DNA of 60,000 nucleotides, taken from positions 16,295,858 through 16,355,857 of the forward strand of contig NC_045144.1 in NCBI RefSeq assembly GCF_008831285.2, read 5' to 3'. Under the pieces are notes generated by a model that saw only the letters and a program-made list of their open reading frames with translations, was not told the DNA's origin and did not search any database. This document shows positions 35,551-46,090 of the stretch, piece after piece. A program made the translations under genes and the position numbers. The stretch comes from Nymphaea colorata. Taxonomy: Eukaryota; Streptophyta; Magnoliopsida; Nymphaeales; Nymphaeaceae. Positions within the stretch are counted from its first letter, which is position 1, and the number at the start of each line of letters is the position of its first letter.

Positions 35551-35724
35551 ACACTTTCGCGTGAAAATGAAATACAATTTACATTCATGTTCATTGAAAC
35601 AAATTCATACACTTTTGCATGACAAGAAAATACAATTTACATTCGTGTACATTGAAACAAATTCATACACTTCTGCGCAAAAAGAAAATACAATTTACAT
35701 TCATGTATATTGAAACAAATTCAT
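35551..35724. repeat. Three tandem 58-bp units
   Basis: Units start at 35551, 35609 and 35667. Each begins ACACTTYYGC and contains ATACAATTTACATTC and TTGAAACAAATTCAT with few differences. Confidence 0.9.
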
Positions 35725-37575
35725 AAGTTAGGTATATATTCTTTTGTTTTTTTGTATTTATGTGCTTTCTTTACATCAATTGAAAACCTACAATTATATG
35801 TGTTCAAGATATATAATTAAGATGTTTATTTAAGTAAATTTCATCATTTACATAATGCCGGTTAATTTAATTGTACTTTGTCCTTAATATGGTTTCAATA
35901 TTATTCAAGCATATTTTAAATAAGAAAAACTTTTTAGTTACATTTTTATTATTATTCAGTTTTATTTGGTGTAGTAATATTATCATTAACTCTTTGTTAT
36001 TTGACAATTTAAATATTTTCATTTGATCAAACTAATTAATTATACATTATAAAAAAAAATTAACTCTGCCAAGATCAGCCCTACAACAACTTAGGTTTTC
36101 CAACTCCAAGACAATATGCAGCACATGCTATGTGAAAACACATATATAAAAATATAATTTATGAAACCTGCTTCTCTTTTTAAAACTTTTTCTCTTGTAG
36201 TCAATTACTTTTTTTAAAAAAACTTAGGTTTTTAGTTTGCATCATTAAATTTGAGTAAGATTAGATATTTTGGATTTGAACGTAGATTTAGTTATTTCAA
36301 ATTTAGCTTAATTAGTAAAATCAAATGTTGGTTTATATTCCATATAAATTTAAAAAGTTGGATATGGATTACATTTATGACTTAAAAGTTTAGATAAAAT
36401 TTATGACTTAAAAGTTCAGATAATATTAGGATATGACTTAAAACAGGTACGGATCATACTCAAATGCAAATTTAAAAATCGGACTTAGAACTATGGGCTT
36501 TTCTTCATTTTGAATTGGAAAATGTAATTGGACAAATCCAATTTGATAAAAGCTCTCGAAATTAAAGCCGTTTCATTGACATCCCTAAAAAGCAGCATCA
36601 TCAGCATTGAGAAGAAGGAATCACTGGTCAGAACAATATGCATAGGAGCGTGAATCATCCTCAGCGCTCCCCTTTGGATTTAGGGCGTCTCTCGTGGGAA
36701 GGGAGACTTATTTTCCTTCCAGCCGGAGATGCCATTGCCATTACTATCATTTACCCAGTTAAACACGAAAGATTCCATCAGGTTATGGATAGGGACAATT
36801 CTCTCCCTTCAATTTTCTTCGTCTCACTAACCAAACAATGGCTTATTTGCCATTGTTCTATTTATTGTTCTTCCTAACATGATTTTCTCTGATTTTGTGA
36901 CTGAATTACTAAATGTTTTTTCGATCTCCTAGTTTTAAAGAGATTTCCAGAAAGACCTTACGAACTAATGAAGCATGGCATTCAAATCACTGAAATCCAG
37001 GTTTTTATATCTATAATTTTCATAAAGGTCAAAGGTAGACATAATTCTTTAATGTTAGGAAATTATATTTCTTTGACAAAAGAACATGATTTTGTGTTCT
37101 TTATAAGAAATTGACCACAAACAATCCATCTTATATCCGAAGTTAAATGAACAATATCACGAGTGCAAACTTTGAACATGTGTGAGCCTACAGGTGTGAA
37201 GATACGAGGGAGATCATAGGGTTCAAGTTCCTAAGAGAGAGGTCTATAAAATATAATCATCTGTAGCCTGCTTTTGGCATTTATAGGGAGTAGTAGCTAG
37301 GGCATAAATGGAGAAGTTGACATTGATATGACGAGCTCGAACTTTAGTTTTTTACATGGTTTGAGAGTAACCCAAAAGAAAGTTGATTGCATAAAAGATT
37401 GCTTTTTGGAGGCTCTCTTAATCACAGAGACATACAGTACTTGGAACACATTATTAATCTCTGAATCTTCTTTCTGTAACACACCATATTCGCACTGACA
37501 GTCTTTAGCACATTCTTCCTTCCTATATTTTTAATGTCAAGGGATCAACAACCATGTAGCTGGCGATTTGCATGC

Positions 37576-37620
37576 AAGGCGTTGCCTGCCGGGGCGCCTA
37601 GCGCCTACGCGGGTCCTAGG
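37576..37620. mobile_element. GCCTAGGC-rich transposon terminus (left)
   Basis: AAGGCGTTGCCTGCC is followed by GCGCCTAGCGCC and TCCTAGGCG. It is the approximate inverse of the terminus at 40089-40181, whose inverse reads AAGGCCTTGCCTAGGCC. The two may bound one decayed element of about 2.6 kb or belong to two copies. No target duplication was seen. Confidence 0.4.
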
Positions 37621-37922
37621 CGAACCAAACAAAAAAGGTAACCAATTTTTTATTATTTTATCATTTTTCTAGTTATGTTAATATGCCAAGTTATTTTGAG
37701 TACTAATATGATAAGTAATATAACAACCATAATCAACTTAAATAATTAAAAAATTTAATTGTTGACTTCATTGAATATGCAAAACCAATAGAAAAAGTTT
37801 AACAATACTCATTAATGTAATCTAATAAAAGGAAAAAAAAAAAAACTAAATCTTATCTCTAGAAGGAATGTAAATCCGCATGCAGGCTTTAGTCCATCGG
37901 TACAAAAAAAAAAACATAATGT

Positions 37923-38593
37923 CAATGTTGTAAAAAACGTATCGTAAGTCATATCGGTTTGGCTTTAAGATAAGCTGTATCGTAAAATATCGTAACGTAT
38001 CGTAACCGTATCGTTTTTTTTTAATAAATCAGAAAAATAAGAAAAAAATTCAAAAAACTCATTAAAAAATCAGTAAAAACAAGAATAATATGTTCTTCAT
38101 AAAAAAACATCAAAAAATAAGTTTTAGATGTTATGTATTACATCACAAGATCATAATGAAATTGTGAAAATGTTCAATGTCAATACATATAAAATGAAAA
38201 CACTCTCGACTCTCATTCATAATCTTCATCATATTCATTCTCATCCTCATCCTCATCTCCATCTTCTTCTTCATTTTCATCTTCACGATTTAAAAAAACC
38301 TCTTTTCTCCCAACGGGAATCAGCTACCCACGCACAAATCCATGGTTTAATCAATGATTTTATTTTGAAAATCGATGATTTCCCTCCACAACGGCACAAT
38401 CTCTAAGTTAAAAATGAAGAAGGGCTGGGTTTTTTATAGAAAAAACTCGAAAAGGGGGGGTTTCAGCCCCCATTTTTTGAAATCAGCCCATATCGTAAGA
38501 TACATGGCATATATCGTATCGTATCGTATTTTGTAAAAGATACGTATCATATCGTATGTTTCGGCCCTGTATCGTACGTATCGTACAACACTG
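37923..38593. mobile_element. 671-bp hAT-like element with ATCGT subterminal repeats
   Basis: Exact 8-bp direct repeats CATAATGT (37915-37922 and 38594-38601) flank it. The left end is CAATGTTGTA and the inverse of the right end is CAGTGTTGTA. Many copies of TATCGTA/TACGATA occupy about 100 bp at each end. On the minus strand the interior includes a run of GAT/GAG/GAA codons (about 38280-38215) that would encode an acidic Asp/Glu tract, like a remnant of a transposase or host gene. There is no full frame. The perfect duplication implies a fairly recent insertion. Confidence 0.82.
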
Positions 38594-39026
38594 CATAATG
38601 TAATAAAAAAAAATTACCAGTAGGTAATAGTATACATAGAAATACACAACAATAACAATACACATAAATACATAACCATACTAACATATACATATAACAA
38701 GTATCACAATACTACATATTATATAACAGGCTAACAGTATATACTATATACATATAACAGGATGATGCAATACTGTATAATGCCCTTCAGGAAGAGGAAG
38801 ATCAATAGAAGGAAAAAAATCGACATGAAGGTGACAAAAGCACAAACTATTTCCAAAGAGTTGTGCAGGGGCATAGGTCCAAAAACCAAATTCATATGGT
38901 CGAGGAAGGCGGAATTGCTTAGGATGACAATGAAATGGTCGCAGGATCTGTTCGTCCTACTATTCTGGTCTTTTGGGGACTAGTGAGGGTTCAGGGGAAC
39001 TACTGCAGGGAGTGTGGGATGGCGAG

Positions 39027-39376
39027 ATGGTGTCAGATTTGGACAGTGGCGGAGCCAGAAATTTTTTGCTATGGGGGCACTAGTACATAGTTTGTGAAAA
39101 AATTTTCTGTTATTTTAAAAATAAAGCAAATATTGGCGTGGGCAACACAGGCGTGAAGCTGGGTTGAGACTCCATTTCACATGGAGTTTTCTTGAGCTGG
39201 CGTGGGCAGGCGCCCACACCTGCCCCACGCTGGCTCCGCCACTGGATTCGGATAATTCTAGCCTTATCAAGGCCGTCTACAAGGAAGAGATGCAGCAGAT
39301 TGTCTTAGACTCCGACTCTGATAGTGCTCCGGGGCTGAATGGGTTCCCGGCTTCTGATTTCACTAACTATCTCTAG
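39027..39376 (+). pseudogene. LINE reverse-transcriptase fragment split by a MITE
   Basis: The frame 39242-39376 ends ...MQQIVLDSDSDSAPGLNGFP and a few more residues, then stops. SAPGLNGF matches the APGPDGF motif of plant non-LTR (LINE) reverse transcriptases, and the preceding acidic stretch fits. The 201-bp MITE at 39044-39244 interrupts it; bases 39027-39043 lie on the other side in a compatible frame. Only a short remnant remains and the reverse-transcriptase catalytic motifs are absent. Confidence 0.45.
39044..39244. mobile_element. 201-bp MITE of the CAGTGGCGGAGCCAG family
   Basis: It begins CAGTGGCGGAGCCAG and ends with the perfect inverse CTGGCTCCGCCACTG. The flanks GATTTGGA (39036-39043) and GATTCGGA (39245-39252) match at 7 of 8 bases. 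An internal GCGTGGGCAGGCGCCCACAC palindrome is shared with the 19884 copy. Confidence 0.8.
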
Positions 39377-40088
39377 ATAGAAATCAGCTCTAACAACAAG
39401 AAGTGGTTACATTGGCGTAGAATGGGTATTGAGAGTAGAGGGTTGATGATAAAGATAGAGGGTTGATGATAAAGACTCCTGTAATTTTGCTGCAATTTCT
39501 TGCTCTTTCCGCACCTCTTTTGTCAACCCAGATGTGCAGACGTTGTCTATGTAAACGTTGCTGTAGGATGTAGTTTTCTTGGCCCTTTTGGCTTTGTGCC
39601 GCAATTGTTTTTGTATCATCTTCTCCATAGATGTTTTTTGGTGGTTGGTGAATAAAATTTTGGAGGAACTCTCCAGCAGGTTTGTTGTGGAACAGGTATA
39701 ACAGACTGTACATAACAGTATATACATATAACATGTATTACAATACATATAACAGGAATAACAAATTGTATTACAATACAATTTAACATACTAGTATATA
39801 CATATAAGTTTATAACAGGCATAACAAATTAACAATACATATAACTATATGCATAAGTACATAACTTAACCAGACTAATGTATACATATAACAGCTATAA
39901 CTTATCACAATACTATATAACAGGCTAACTGACTAACAGTATATACATATAACAGTATGCATATAACAACATAATCAACATAACAATACAATAAAATCAA
40001 TACAAAATAAAGTACATAGCAATATATAATTAAGAAACTTTAATTGAAAGGGAATGTGACTTCGCTTTCCCATGGATTAGGGGTGTTA

Positions 40089-40181
40089 GTGCCTAGGTTA
40101 ACTTAGGCGCCAGCCTAGGCATCAACACATATCCCGTCACCTAAGAGGTGCACTGCCTAAGCGAGGCCTAGGCAAGGCCTT
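40089..40181. mobile_element. GCCTAGGC-rich transposon terminus (right)
   Basis: GTGCCTAGGTTAAC, TTAGGCGCCAGCCTAGGC and GAGGCCTAGGCAAGGCCTT form repeated half-palindromes. They are the approximate inverse of the terminus at 37576. Confidence 0.4.
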
Positions 40182-40413
40182 AACAAGATAGATGGGAAGC
40201 GAGTTAAATGAGTTGATTTGGACAAACATTCTCTTCCGGGATTGGATTCCGAAGAACTAAACATTTAGGATGCTTATGGTTTCTACCATGTTTTGGCTCA
40301 GTTTTGTTCTGAATTTCTAGTTCAGGAGTGGGTTTAAGAAAGTTTGTCAGGAAAGCTTTTCTATATTAAAGAAATATCCTAATAAAGGGCCACCATTAAC
40401 AAATTTGCAACCC

Positions 40414-40440
40414 ATGAAGTCAAAATGGATTTTGAATAAA
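40414..40440 (+). repeat. 27-bp direct repeat, left copy
   Basis: The string that starts ATGAAGTCAAAATGG and ends TTTGAATAAA recurs with one mismatch at 41408-41434, on the other side of the GC-rich element. Confidence 0.9.
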
Positions 40441-40539
40441 TGAGAGTGGAAGGTCCTACTTACGTCGGGCCGGAAAAATCCCGGCCTGGGCCGGGCCGGA
40501 GAGGCCGGCCCGGTCGGCCGACTACCTCCCCGCTTCCCC

Positions 40540-40792
40540 CCTTCCCGTCTCCCTCCGGCCTCCTCCTTCCCCTCCCCTTCCCCTTCCCTCCTTCCTGTCT
40601 CCCTCCCCGTTCCCCTTCCCGTCTCCCTCCGGCCTCCCCCTTCCCCTTCCCGTCTCCCTCCCCCTTCCCCTTCCCGTCTCCCTCCCCCTTCCCCTTCACC
40701 CCTTCCCGTCTCCCTCCCCCTTCCTCTTCCCTCCTTCCCGTCTCCCTTCCCGTTCCCCTTCCCCTTCCCTCCTTCCCGTCTCCCTCCCGCCA
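40540..40792. repeat. C/T-rich minisatellite
   Basis: About eight occurrences of CCCGTCTCCCTCC are separated by CCCCTTCCCCTTCC-like spacers at irregular 20-40-bp intervals. It begins near the point where PAL similarity ends. Confidence 0.85.
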
Positions 40793-41036
40793 GTACGTAC
40801 TGCATGAGCGCCGCCGCCTCTATTTGACCAGGGTGGTGCTTCAGCCAGTTCGTCAGCGAGTCGGCGAACTCCGGCTTCCCTTGCATCACCTCGCAGAACA
40901 TGGCGGACAGCAGCTCCGCCAGCACCGCTACCACGTTCGCGTCGTAGCACACCGTGCCGCTGACGATGGCCAGCCCTTCCTTGGGCTGCAGCTCGAACCT
41001 CTCCTCCACTGGGTCGCCGGACGCCGTGACAGTCGC
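40788..41036 (-). pseudogene. Phenylalanine ammonia-lyase gene fragment (captured)
   Basis: PAL turns phenylalanine into cinnamate at the head of the phenylpropanoid pathway. The minus strand here encodes about 83 residues that align with the enzyme's centre. They run from TVTASGD, containing the Ala-Ser-Gly triad that forms the MIO cofactor, through [15 protein letters not shown] and [16 protein letters not shown] to [14 protein letters not shown]. Compared with intact PAL, about 40 codons after ASGD and about ten after SGT are missing, in frame. Similarity stops after QYVLAG at the minisatellite. Full PAL is about 700 residues, so no enzyme can be made. It sits inside the GC-rich hAT-like element, which suggests capture and transduplication. 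The identity rests on motifs recalled from the family, not on a search. Confidence 0.8.
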
Positions 41037-41407
41037 GACGAAGCCGGGCGGGGAGACGGGAGGGGAAGGCCGGAGGGAAGGGGAAGTCCGGCGATGGCTC
41101 CTGCGCCCCATCTCCCTCTTTATCCTCCTCTCCGCTCCCTGCTGAAGTCCGGCGGTGGCTCCTGCGCTGCCGGCGGTGGCTCTTGCGCTGCCGGTGGTGG
41201 CTCCTGCGCTCCGAGAGGGAGACAGGCCATCAGGCGTCAGCACGCCAAACGGGCCGGGCTGGGCCTCATTTTGGGTGGACCGGCCCGATACCCGGCCGGG
41301 CCCGGGCTTCAGGCCTGACGGGCCGACCCGGGCCGAGGAAAACCTGGCCGGACCGGGCCGGCCCGATACCCACCCCTTCCTACTATGTACCTCCAAAGCA
41401 AAGAACT

Positions 41408-41434
41408 ATGAAATCAAAATGGATTTTGAATAAA
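41408..41434 (+). repeat. 27-bp direct repeat, right copy
   Basis: It is the same as 40414-40440 except A for G at the sixth base. It is too long to be a hAT target duplication, so it may be older than the element or reflect a separate insertion or repair event. Confidence 0.9.
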
Positions 41435-44400
41435 CTGTTTTCAATATGGCCCTCAAGTTGTTCCAATTTCATCTTTGATTGTAAGTTCTTAAATTTAAAC
41501 CTGAGAAGAGTATAAAATTTTCAAGCTTTACAGATTCCTTTAACATTATGAGGTAAAACTCTGTTTTCTGCTTGCTTTGAATTTTATGAATTCCATTGTG
41601 CTCACTATGGAACACAGAAAGCTTTCAATGAGAACATGGCACATACAGATCTCAAGTGTATGTCATCTGACTTTATCGTACTAATATGTTGTAGACTAGT
41701 TAAAATAGCACACTTGACCTGAAATTTCTTTTATATATATATATATATATATATAAGTTCGTCAGGCTGGTGTCCTCGGTGGATGCCCTGATGCTATGGC
41801 CATTTGGCCGTAGAATTTCAGGCCTTGTGTGTGTGATTGTCATTCTCTCACTCTTTCCTTTACACTAAAGAATGGGCTGATGGGCAAGCAGGCATGCCCT
41901 TCGTGATCATAAGATACACACCCTAGATGAGACTAGGATTATACTCTGGAGAGGTCCATATATTGGTGGCTTTGGTAGAAGAACAAGGCAGAGAAATCAA
42001 GGAAGGATAGGAGAAAATTATAAGCTGGATCAGGCAACAAATATCCAGCTGCAATCCTTTCTTTTATAGATCATTGCCCTGTTCAATGTGTGCAGGCCGT
42101 ATTTCTCTTTTACATTTTAATTTATCGATTCACTTTCGGTGGAAATTGTTCTCTCAGGTTACATGATAACAAATATGACTGTTAGAGGGCGTTTGTAACA
42201 TGAATGTCGCATTTTTTGGAATGCAGTGTTCCATGTTGTTCCAAAGAACGCAATTTCCTGTTACCAAACGCCCTCAAGGACACATGGTTCGCAAAACTTC
42301 AGAATCGATGTGTCGTTTATAAGCTAGAAGTGCAAATAAAATCACTGCAAACAAATCATTTGCTGTTTAGAACAGGGCAGTTGAGTTTCGAGACAATAAG
42401 TGACCAATGCAGTAAGATAAGATACAAAGAATTATTAAAATAGATGCCAAACATAGATGAATGATGCAAAATTTGGCAATAATTTCAAAACGCAATCAAG
42501 GTGATGACAGATTCTGCCAAAGAAAGATCCATACACCATGCAAATGGAAGAGGTGATTGCCGCGCATTTGATCCACCCAAATGTGGATGCTTATCATACT
42601 CCGAATACCCATCATGCCAAATGATCACCAAATGCAAGCATCAACTATATATAAGGGATGGAAGGAATATCAGAAAATTGCATAGACATTCAGATTCAGA
42701 GAGGAGGAATCATACCAGCATTCTTCTCACAGAATGCTGCTCTCCCTGCGTTTTGGGTAGTGGAATCACAGTTCTCTCCGTTCTGAGGAACTCGTCCCCC
42801 TTGAGACACCAGGAGTCTCGTGCATCACCAATATTCTTCTGCTGTTTAGGAGAGAGAACTGCATACATACAAGTACAATCTCTAGATTTATGCTTCTGAT
42901 TCAGAAGATACGAGTGAATGTACGCATGCATTCCCCACACTGGTACCAATATCACGATGCCGGGAAGTTGGCACTAGCCGAAAATCGCCCATGTTCCTTT
43001 TAGTCGACCGACGTCCGTTACATTTTAGACAGTTGGTCGCAGTGGTTTTTTCCCTTATTTTTGTTAGGGGGCTGGAACAGAGGGTCGACAGCCACCGGTG
43101 AATTTTGCCTACCACGTGAATAAACTCACGATTGCCATCTATCTGGTTTGCTGGCGTGGTGTTTTCTTCTCATGGCCGGCGACAGAGCCCCATGCCTAAC
43201 GAACAACCGTCAGATGCCGTCGCCCCGGTACACATCAAAGGGGAAAAAATGGGGGGAGACTCGCCGCCGCCGGTGGCTGAGTTCTTCATGGTCGGCGTTC
43301 AGTTTTTCTGGACGCACAGGGTAGCGACGAAGAGAGTTGGAACTGGTGTCTACTTGCTGCCGGTTGCCTCAAACCAGATGGAGACCTAGTGCTGCGGGTC
43401 TGCCGCCGGGGACCGTTTTGCTTTTCTTGGCTTCCGGCCGGACACCCTCGGACGTCCGGCGAAATACTCACAGAAGAAAAGGGCAACAGAGGGCCGGCGG
43501 AGAGGGGAAATTATTTTCTCCTCCGGCCAACCACACCCATATTTGATAGGAGACAGCCACGGCCGCCGCCCTCCGCCGCTTGCCTTTGCCCTCTGTTAAT
43601 GGAGGGGCAGAAGGGTCGAGGACAGCCATGCGTGCGGGCCCTATCCCTGTGTTGAAGCCGTTTTACTTTTTTTTTTTTTTTGTTTACTGCTTTGTGGACC
43701 AGATTTGAATCTCGATCTTGCTTTGGACCCGCGTGCTCATCCCTACTGGCACCTGTTGCATGATCCGTATGATTGGCGATAAGATTTTGCCATATTCAAT
43801 TCTGTCATGATCCAGATCTAAGGACATGCCTTTTTGGATCCGTAATGAAGTCATCTTAGGTTCGTTGTTCGAAGCAAGTTTCAGATCACATAATATATAT
43901 AATTTATCAAAATCTGCTTGTGTTTTATGTGATATCAATAATCAGATCCATATAATTGTGATCCATACTTGAACTGCAGTCTAACATGATACGGATTAGA
44001 ATCATGCATTCTGTTCGTGACATTTGGGTATTGGTTATGAGTATGAATAGATGCTCTTTACACATGAAAGAACAATTAATACGGGTTGAAAATTACAATA
44101 TGCAGTTAAATGTATGCATTTGATGCAGTATGTCCACCTCAAGGGGCTTGGTTCGACTTCATGTCCACGGATTTGAGATCCTTGCTGGTAAATGAGATCC
44201 AAGAGAAACAAACACGGCCTAATAGATTCAGTAATTAAGTGGATGCTCAAATCATTAACATCCTTAATCATATATAATAATATTTTTTGATGCCCAATAT
44301 TCATCTTTCACAAACACTTTTCATAGTCCTTCTGAATGGCATCAAATTATTTAATTTAGTATTATTGCACGATTTTTTAGATATTTCATTAATTTTCTTG

Positions 44401-45835
44401 GAGCTAGGGTTGTTCAATGAGAGAAACTAGCATCTCCTTGAATAGCATGGGAATGAAATCCCGGCAAGTCTTTTCACTTGTTATTCTTTCTTGTATTCTG
44501 CCATATTTAGCAATCAAAAGGAACGCATAAACTTGGTCGGTAAGGATTAGTATGTGGTAAGTTGTCGACCTCAAAATTTTCTTTAGTTTTACATTATATA
44601 AGAAATGAAGTTCGAGTCCTGCGAGTCCTTCACAAAGGACATTCTCTATTAATGAACAGAGCAAGTCCATCCACGGAAATGTTATGTAGATGGTTCATTC
44701 CATGTTGACATTCGGCAACTTTCGTCAGCAATTATTGACCTTGATTGACGTTTCTACCGTGTCATTGAACGTTTCACCGCAATAAATCTATGCCGGGAAG
44801 AAATTTCACCAAAGTAAATCTATACCGCTAAGGAAATTCACCACTATAGGCTTCTTCATGGACAGTAAAAAGGAAAGAAGTTTCAGTGACAGGTACCTGC
44901 TATGAGTCGTTAAAAATTTCCATTCATTAACGTAAAGATGAATGTTTAATGTCGATAAATGCCCATTTTTATTGTAGTAGTAACTGATATGGTAGTACTC
45001 AAGCCTGGCACCAGATAGATCTTTAGCTCTTTCAATCATATCGTTATTCATAGTTTTCCTAAACATTTATCTACTTGAGAGTATTTCGTTTAAAATTTAT
45101 TTTTTCGTATATGAGAAAATAAGAAAATTTCGTTTTATTCAATAGACATATATGATAAAAAAAGGTTTTTTGAAAATTAATTCTGGCATGTAATTACTGG
45201 TCGATAGAGCTGCCCCTGCTTAATTGTGACTAACAGTTCGTACATGACATATCCATCGCTTCATCTATCAGTCTACCCAAGCTTTTCCTCGTCACATATA
45301 TCTTTACAAAACAGAGATAACTATATGTTCATGATTTTAACGTTAAATTCCAGTTAAAATTTTCAAGTAAAAGGTCTGAATCAACTTTGTCAGGCATGGG
45401 ATATAAAGTAAGTAGGAGTTAAAATGTCAGTGGTGGTAATTTATAAGTCAACATTGAAGGAAAAGGCCTAGCAAAATTTTTGTCTTCTTAATCTTTTTTC
45501 CAAAATATTTGCCCATGTTTGGATGACAGAAGGTAAAATCTAGTTACAAAGGAATCAGATTTTACCCACAAAGCAAGTTTTTCTTGGCAAACCAGGATTA
45601 CAAAAACCAGGTTAATTTTGACCTTGCTTGGATGTTAAAATTATGTTTACCATAATAAATAAAACATACATGCAACCAAATTGTTTTCCTAATGGTGTCG
45701 TAGTCTATAAAAATGTACTGTCAAAAATTTTATCAACATGTCAGTCGTAATGATGCTGTCAAAGATACCAACAGCATCACAAAACTTTCAAATATAAAGA
45801 ACTTACATGATTGGTTGATGTGGAACAGAATCCTG
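41435..45835. other. Intergenic stretch with a small MITE and a GC-rich patch
   Basis: No gene was recognised. An AT microsatellite lies at 41731-41754, a 91-bp inverted-repeat MITE at 42185-42275, and a GC-richer area at 43130-43640 whose frames on both strands match no family I know. The rest is AT-rich. Confidence 0.45.
42185..42275. mobile_element. 91-bp MITE
   Basis: It starts GAGGGCGTTTGTAACA and ends with the inverse TGTTACCAAACGCCCTC. TTA precedes it and AAG follows, so the target duplication is unclear. The TIR style (GGGCGTTTGGTAAC) resembles PIF/Harbinger-type MITEs. Confidence 0.55.
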
Positions 45836-46090
45836 GTGAGTAGGTGAAAACCACGGTGAGTAGGTGAAAACCACAGCTCACGGAGAGCCGAAGCTCCCAC
45901 AAAACCCTTTGTCTCCTAAAGATATAAGCATGCTTTTGGTTTTTGGTGCATGGAATGCTGTACCAGTGTACTTATGCATTAGTGAAAAGGATGAGACTGT
46001 GAACACTTAAAATGAAAACTGGCTATCTACCAACCTGTACATCAAACCAAAATAAAAACTGGCTATCTACCAACATGTACATCAAACAGT
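45836..46090 (+). repeat. Upstream repeated block, copy 1
   Basis: It contains a 20-bp tandem duplication (GTGAGTAGGTGAAAACCAC, twice), then GAGAGCCGAAGCTCCCAC, and AACACTTAAAATGAAAACTG near the end. It also holds a local about 40-bp duplication around CTGGCTATCTACCAAC. Diverged copies in the same orientation lie at about 52205-52400 and 55605-55800. It starts about 1.65 kb upstream of the first small CEK/RADEFI gene. Confidence 0.6.

Larger units (their letters stand above)
28632..37575. other. AT-rich gene-poor stretch
   Basis: After the AWPM-19 3' UTR, no coding sequence of recognisable family, RNA gene or bounded transposon was found for about 9 kb. Base composition is very AT-rich throughout. 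Bounded items inside it are a polypurine tract (31378-31502), a 94-bp duplication (31850-32036) and a 58-bp triple repeat (35551-35724), listed separately. A slightly GC-richer patch at 36640-36850 contains no family I recognise. Confidence 0.5.
40461..41377. mobile_element. GC-rich Pack-hAT-like element carrying a PAL fragment
   Basis: A 0.9-kb island of very high GC lies in AT-rich DNA. Both ends carry GGGCCGG/CCGGCCC motifs like the hAT-like elements at 21120 and 23025; the inverse of the right end is AGGGGTGGGTATCGGGCCGG. TCCTACT occurs on both sides (40454-40460 and 41378-41384). Inside are a CCCTTCCCGTCTCCCTCC-type minisatellite (40540-40792), a PAL gene fragment on the minus strand (40788-41036) and a short GGTGGCTCCTGCGCT tandem repeat (41088-41215). 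Farther out, near-identical 27-bp direct repeats (40414-40440 and 41408-41434) flank the whole. The long frames on both strands come from GC-richness and are not credible genes. Confidence 0.65.

Noticed and set aside
35551-35724. CRISPR-like array
   Set aside because: The three units are directly abutting with no unique spacers, in a plant genome; it is an ordinary tandem repeat.
38128-38406. His-rich 92-codon plus-strand frame
   Set aside because: The His/Leu run is the complement of an Asp/Glu-encoding repeat inside the CATAATGT-flanked element, not a metal-binding protein.
40347-41396. 349-codon minus-strand and 292-codon plus-strand frames in the GC-rich island
   Set aside because: They are by-products of GC-rich, low-complexity DNA (GRREG and PFPSP repeats). 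Only the central PAL-like segment of the minus frame has real homology character, and it is a fragment.
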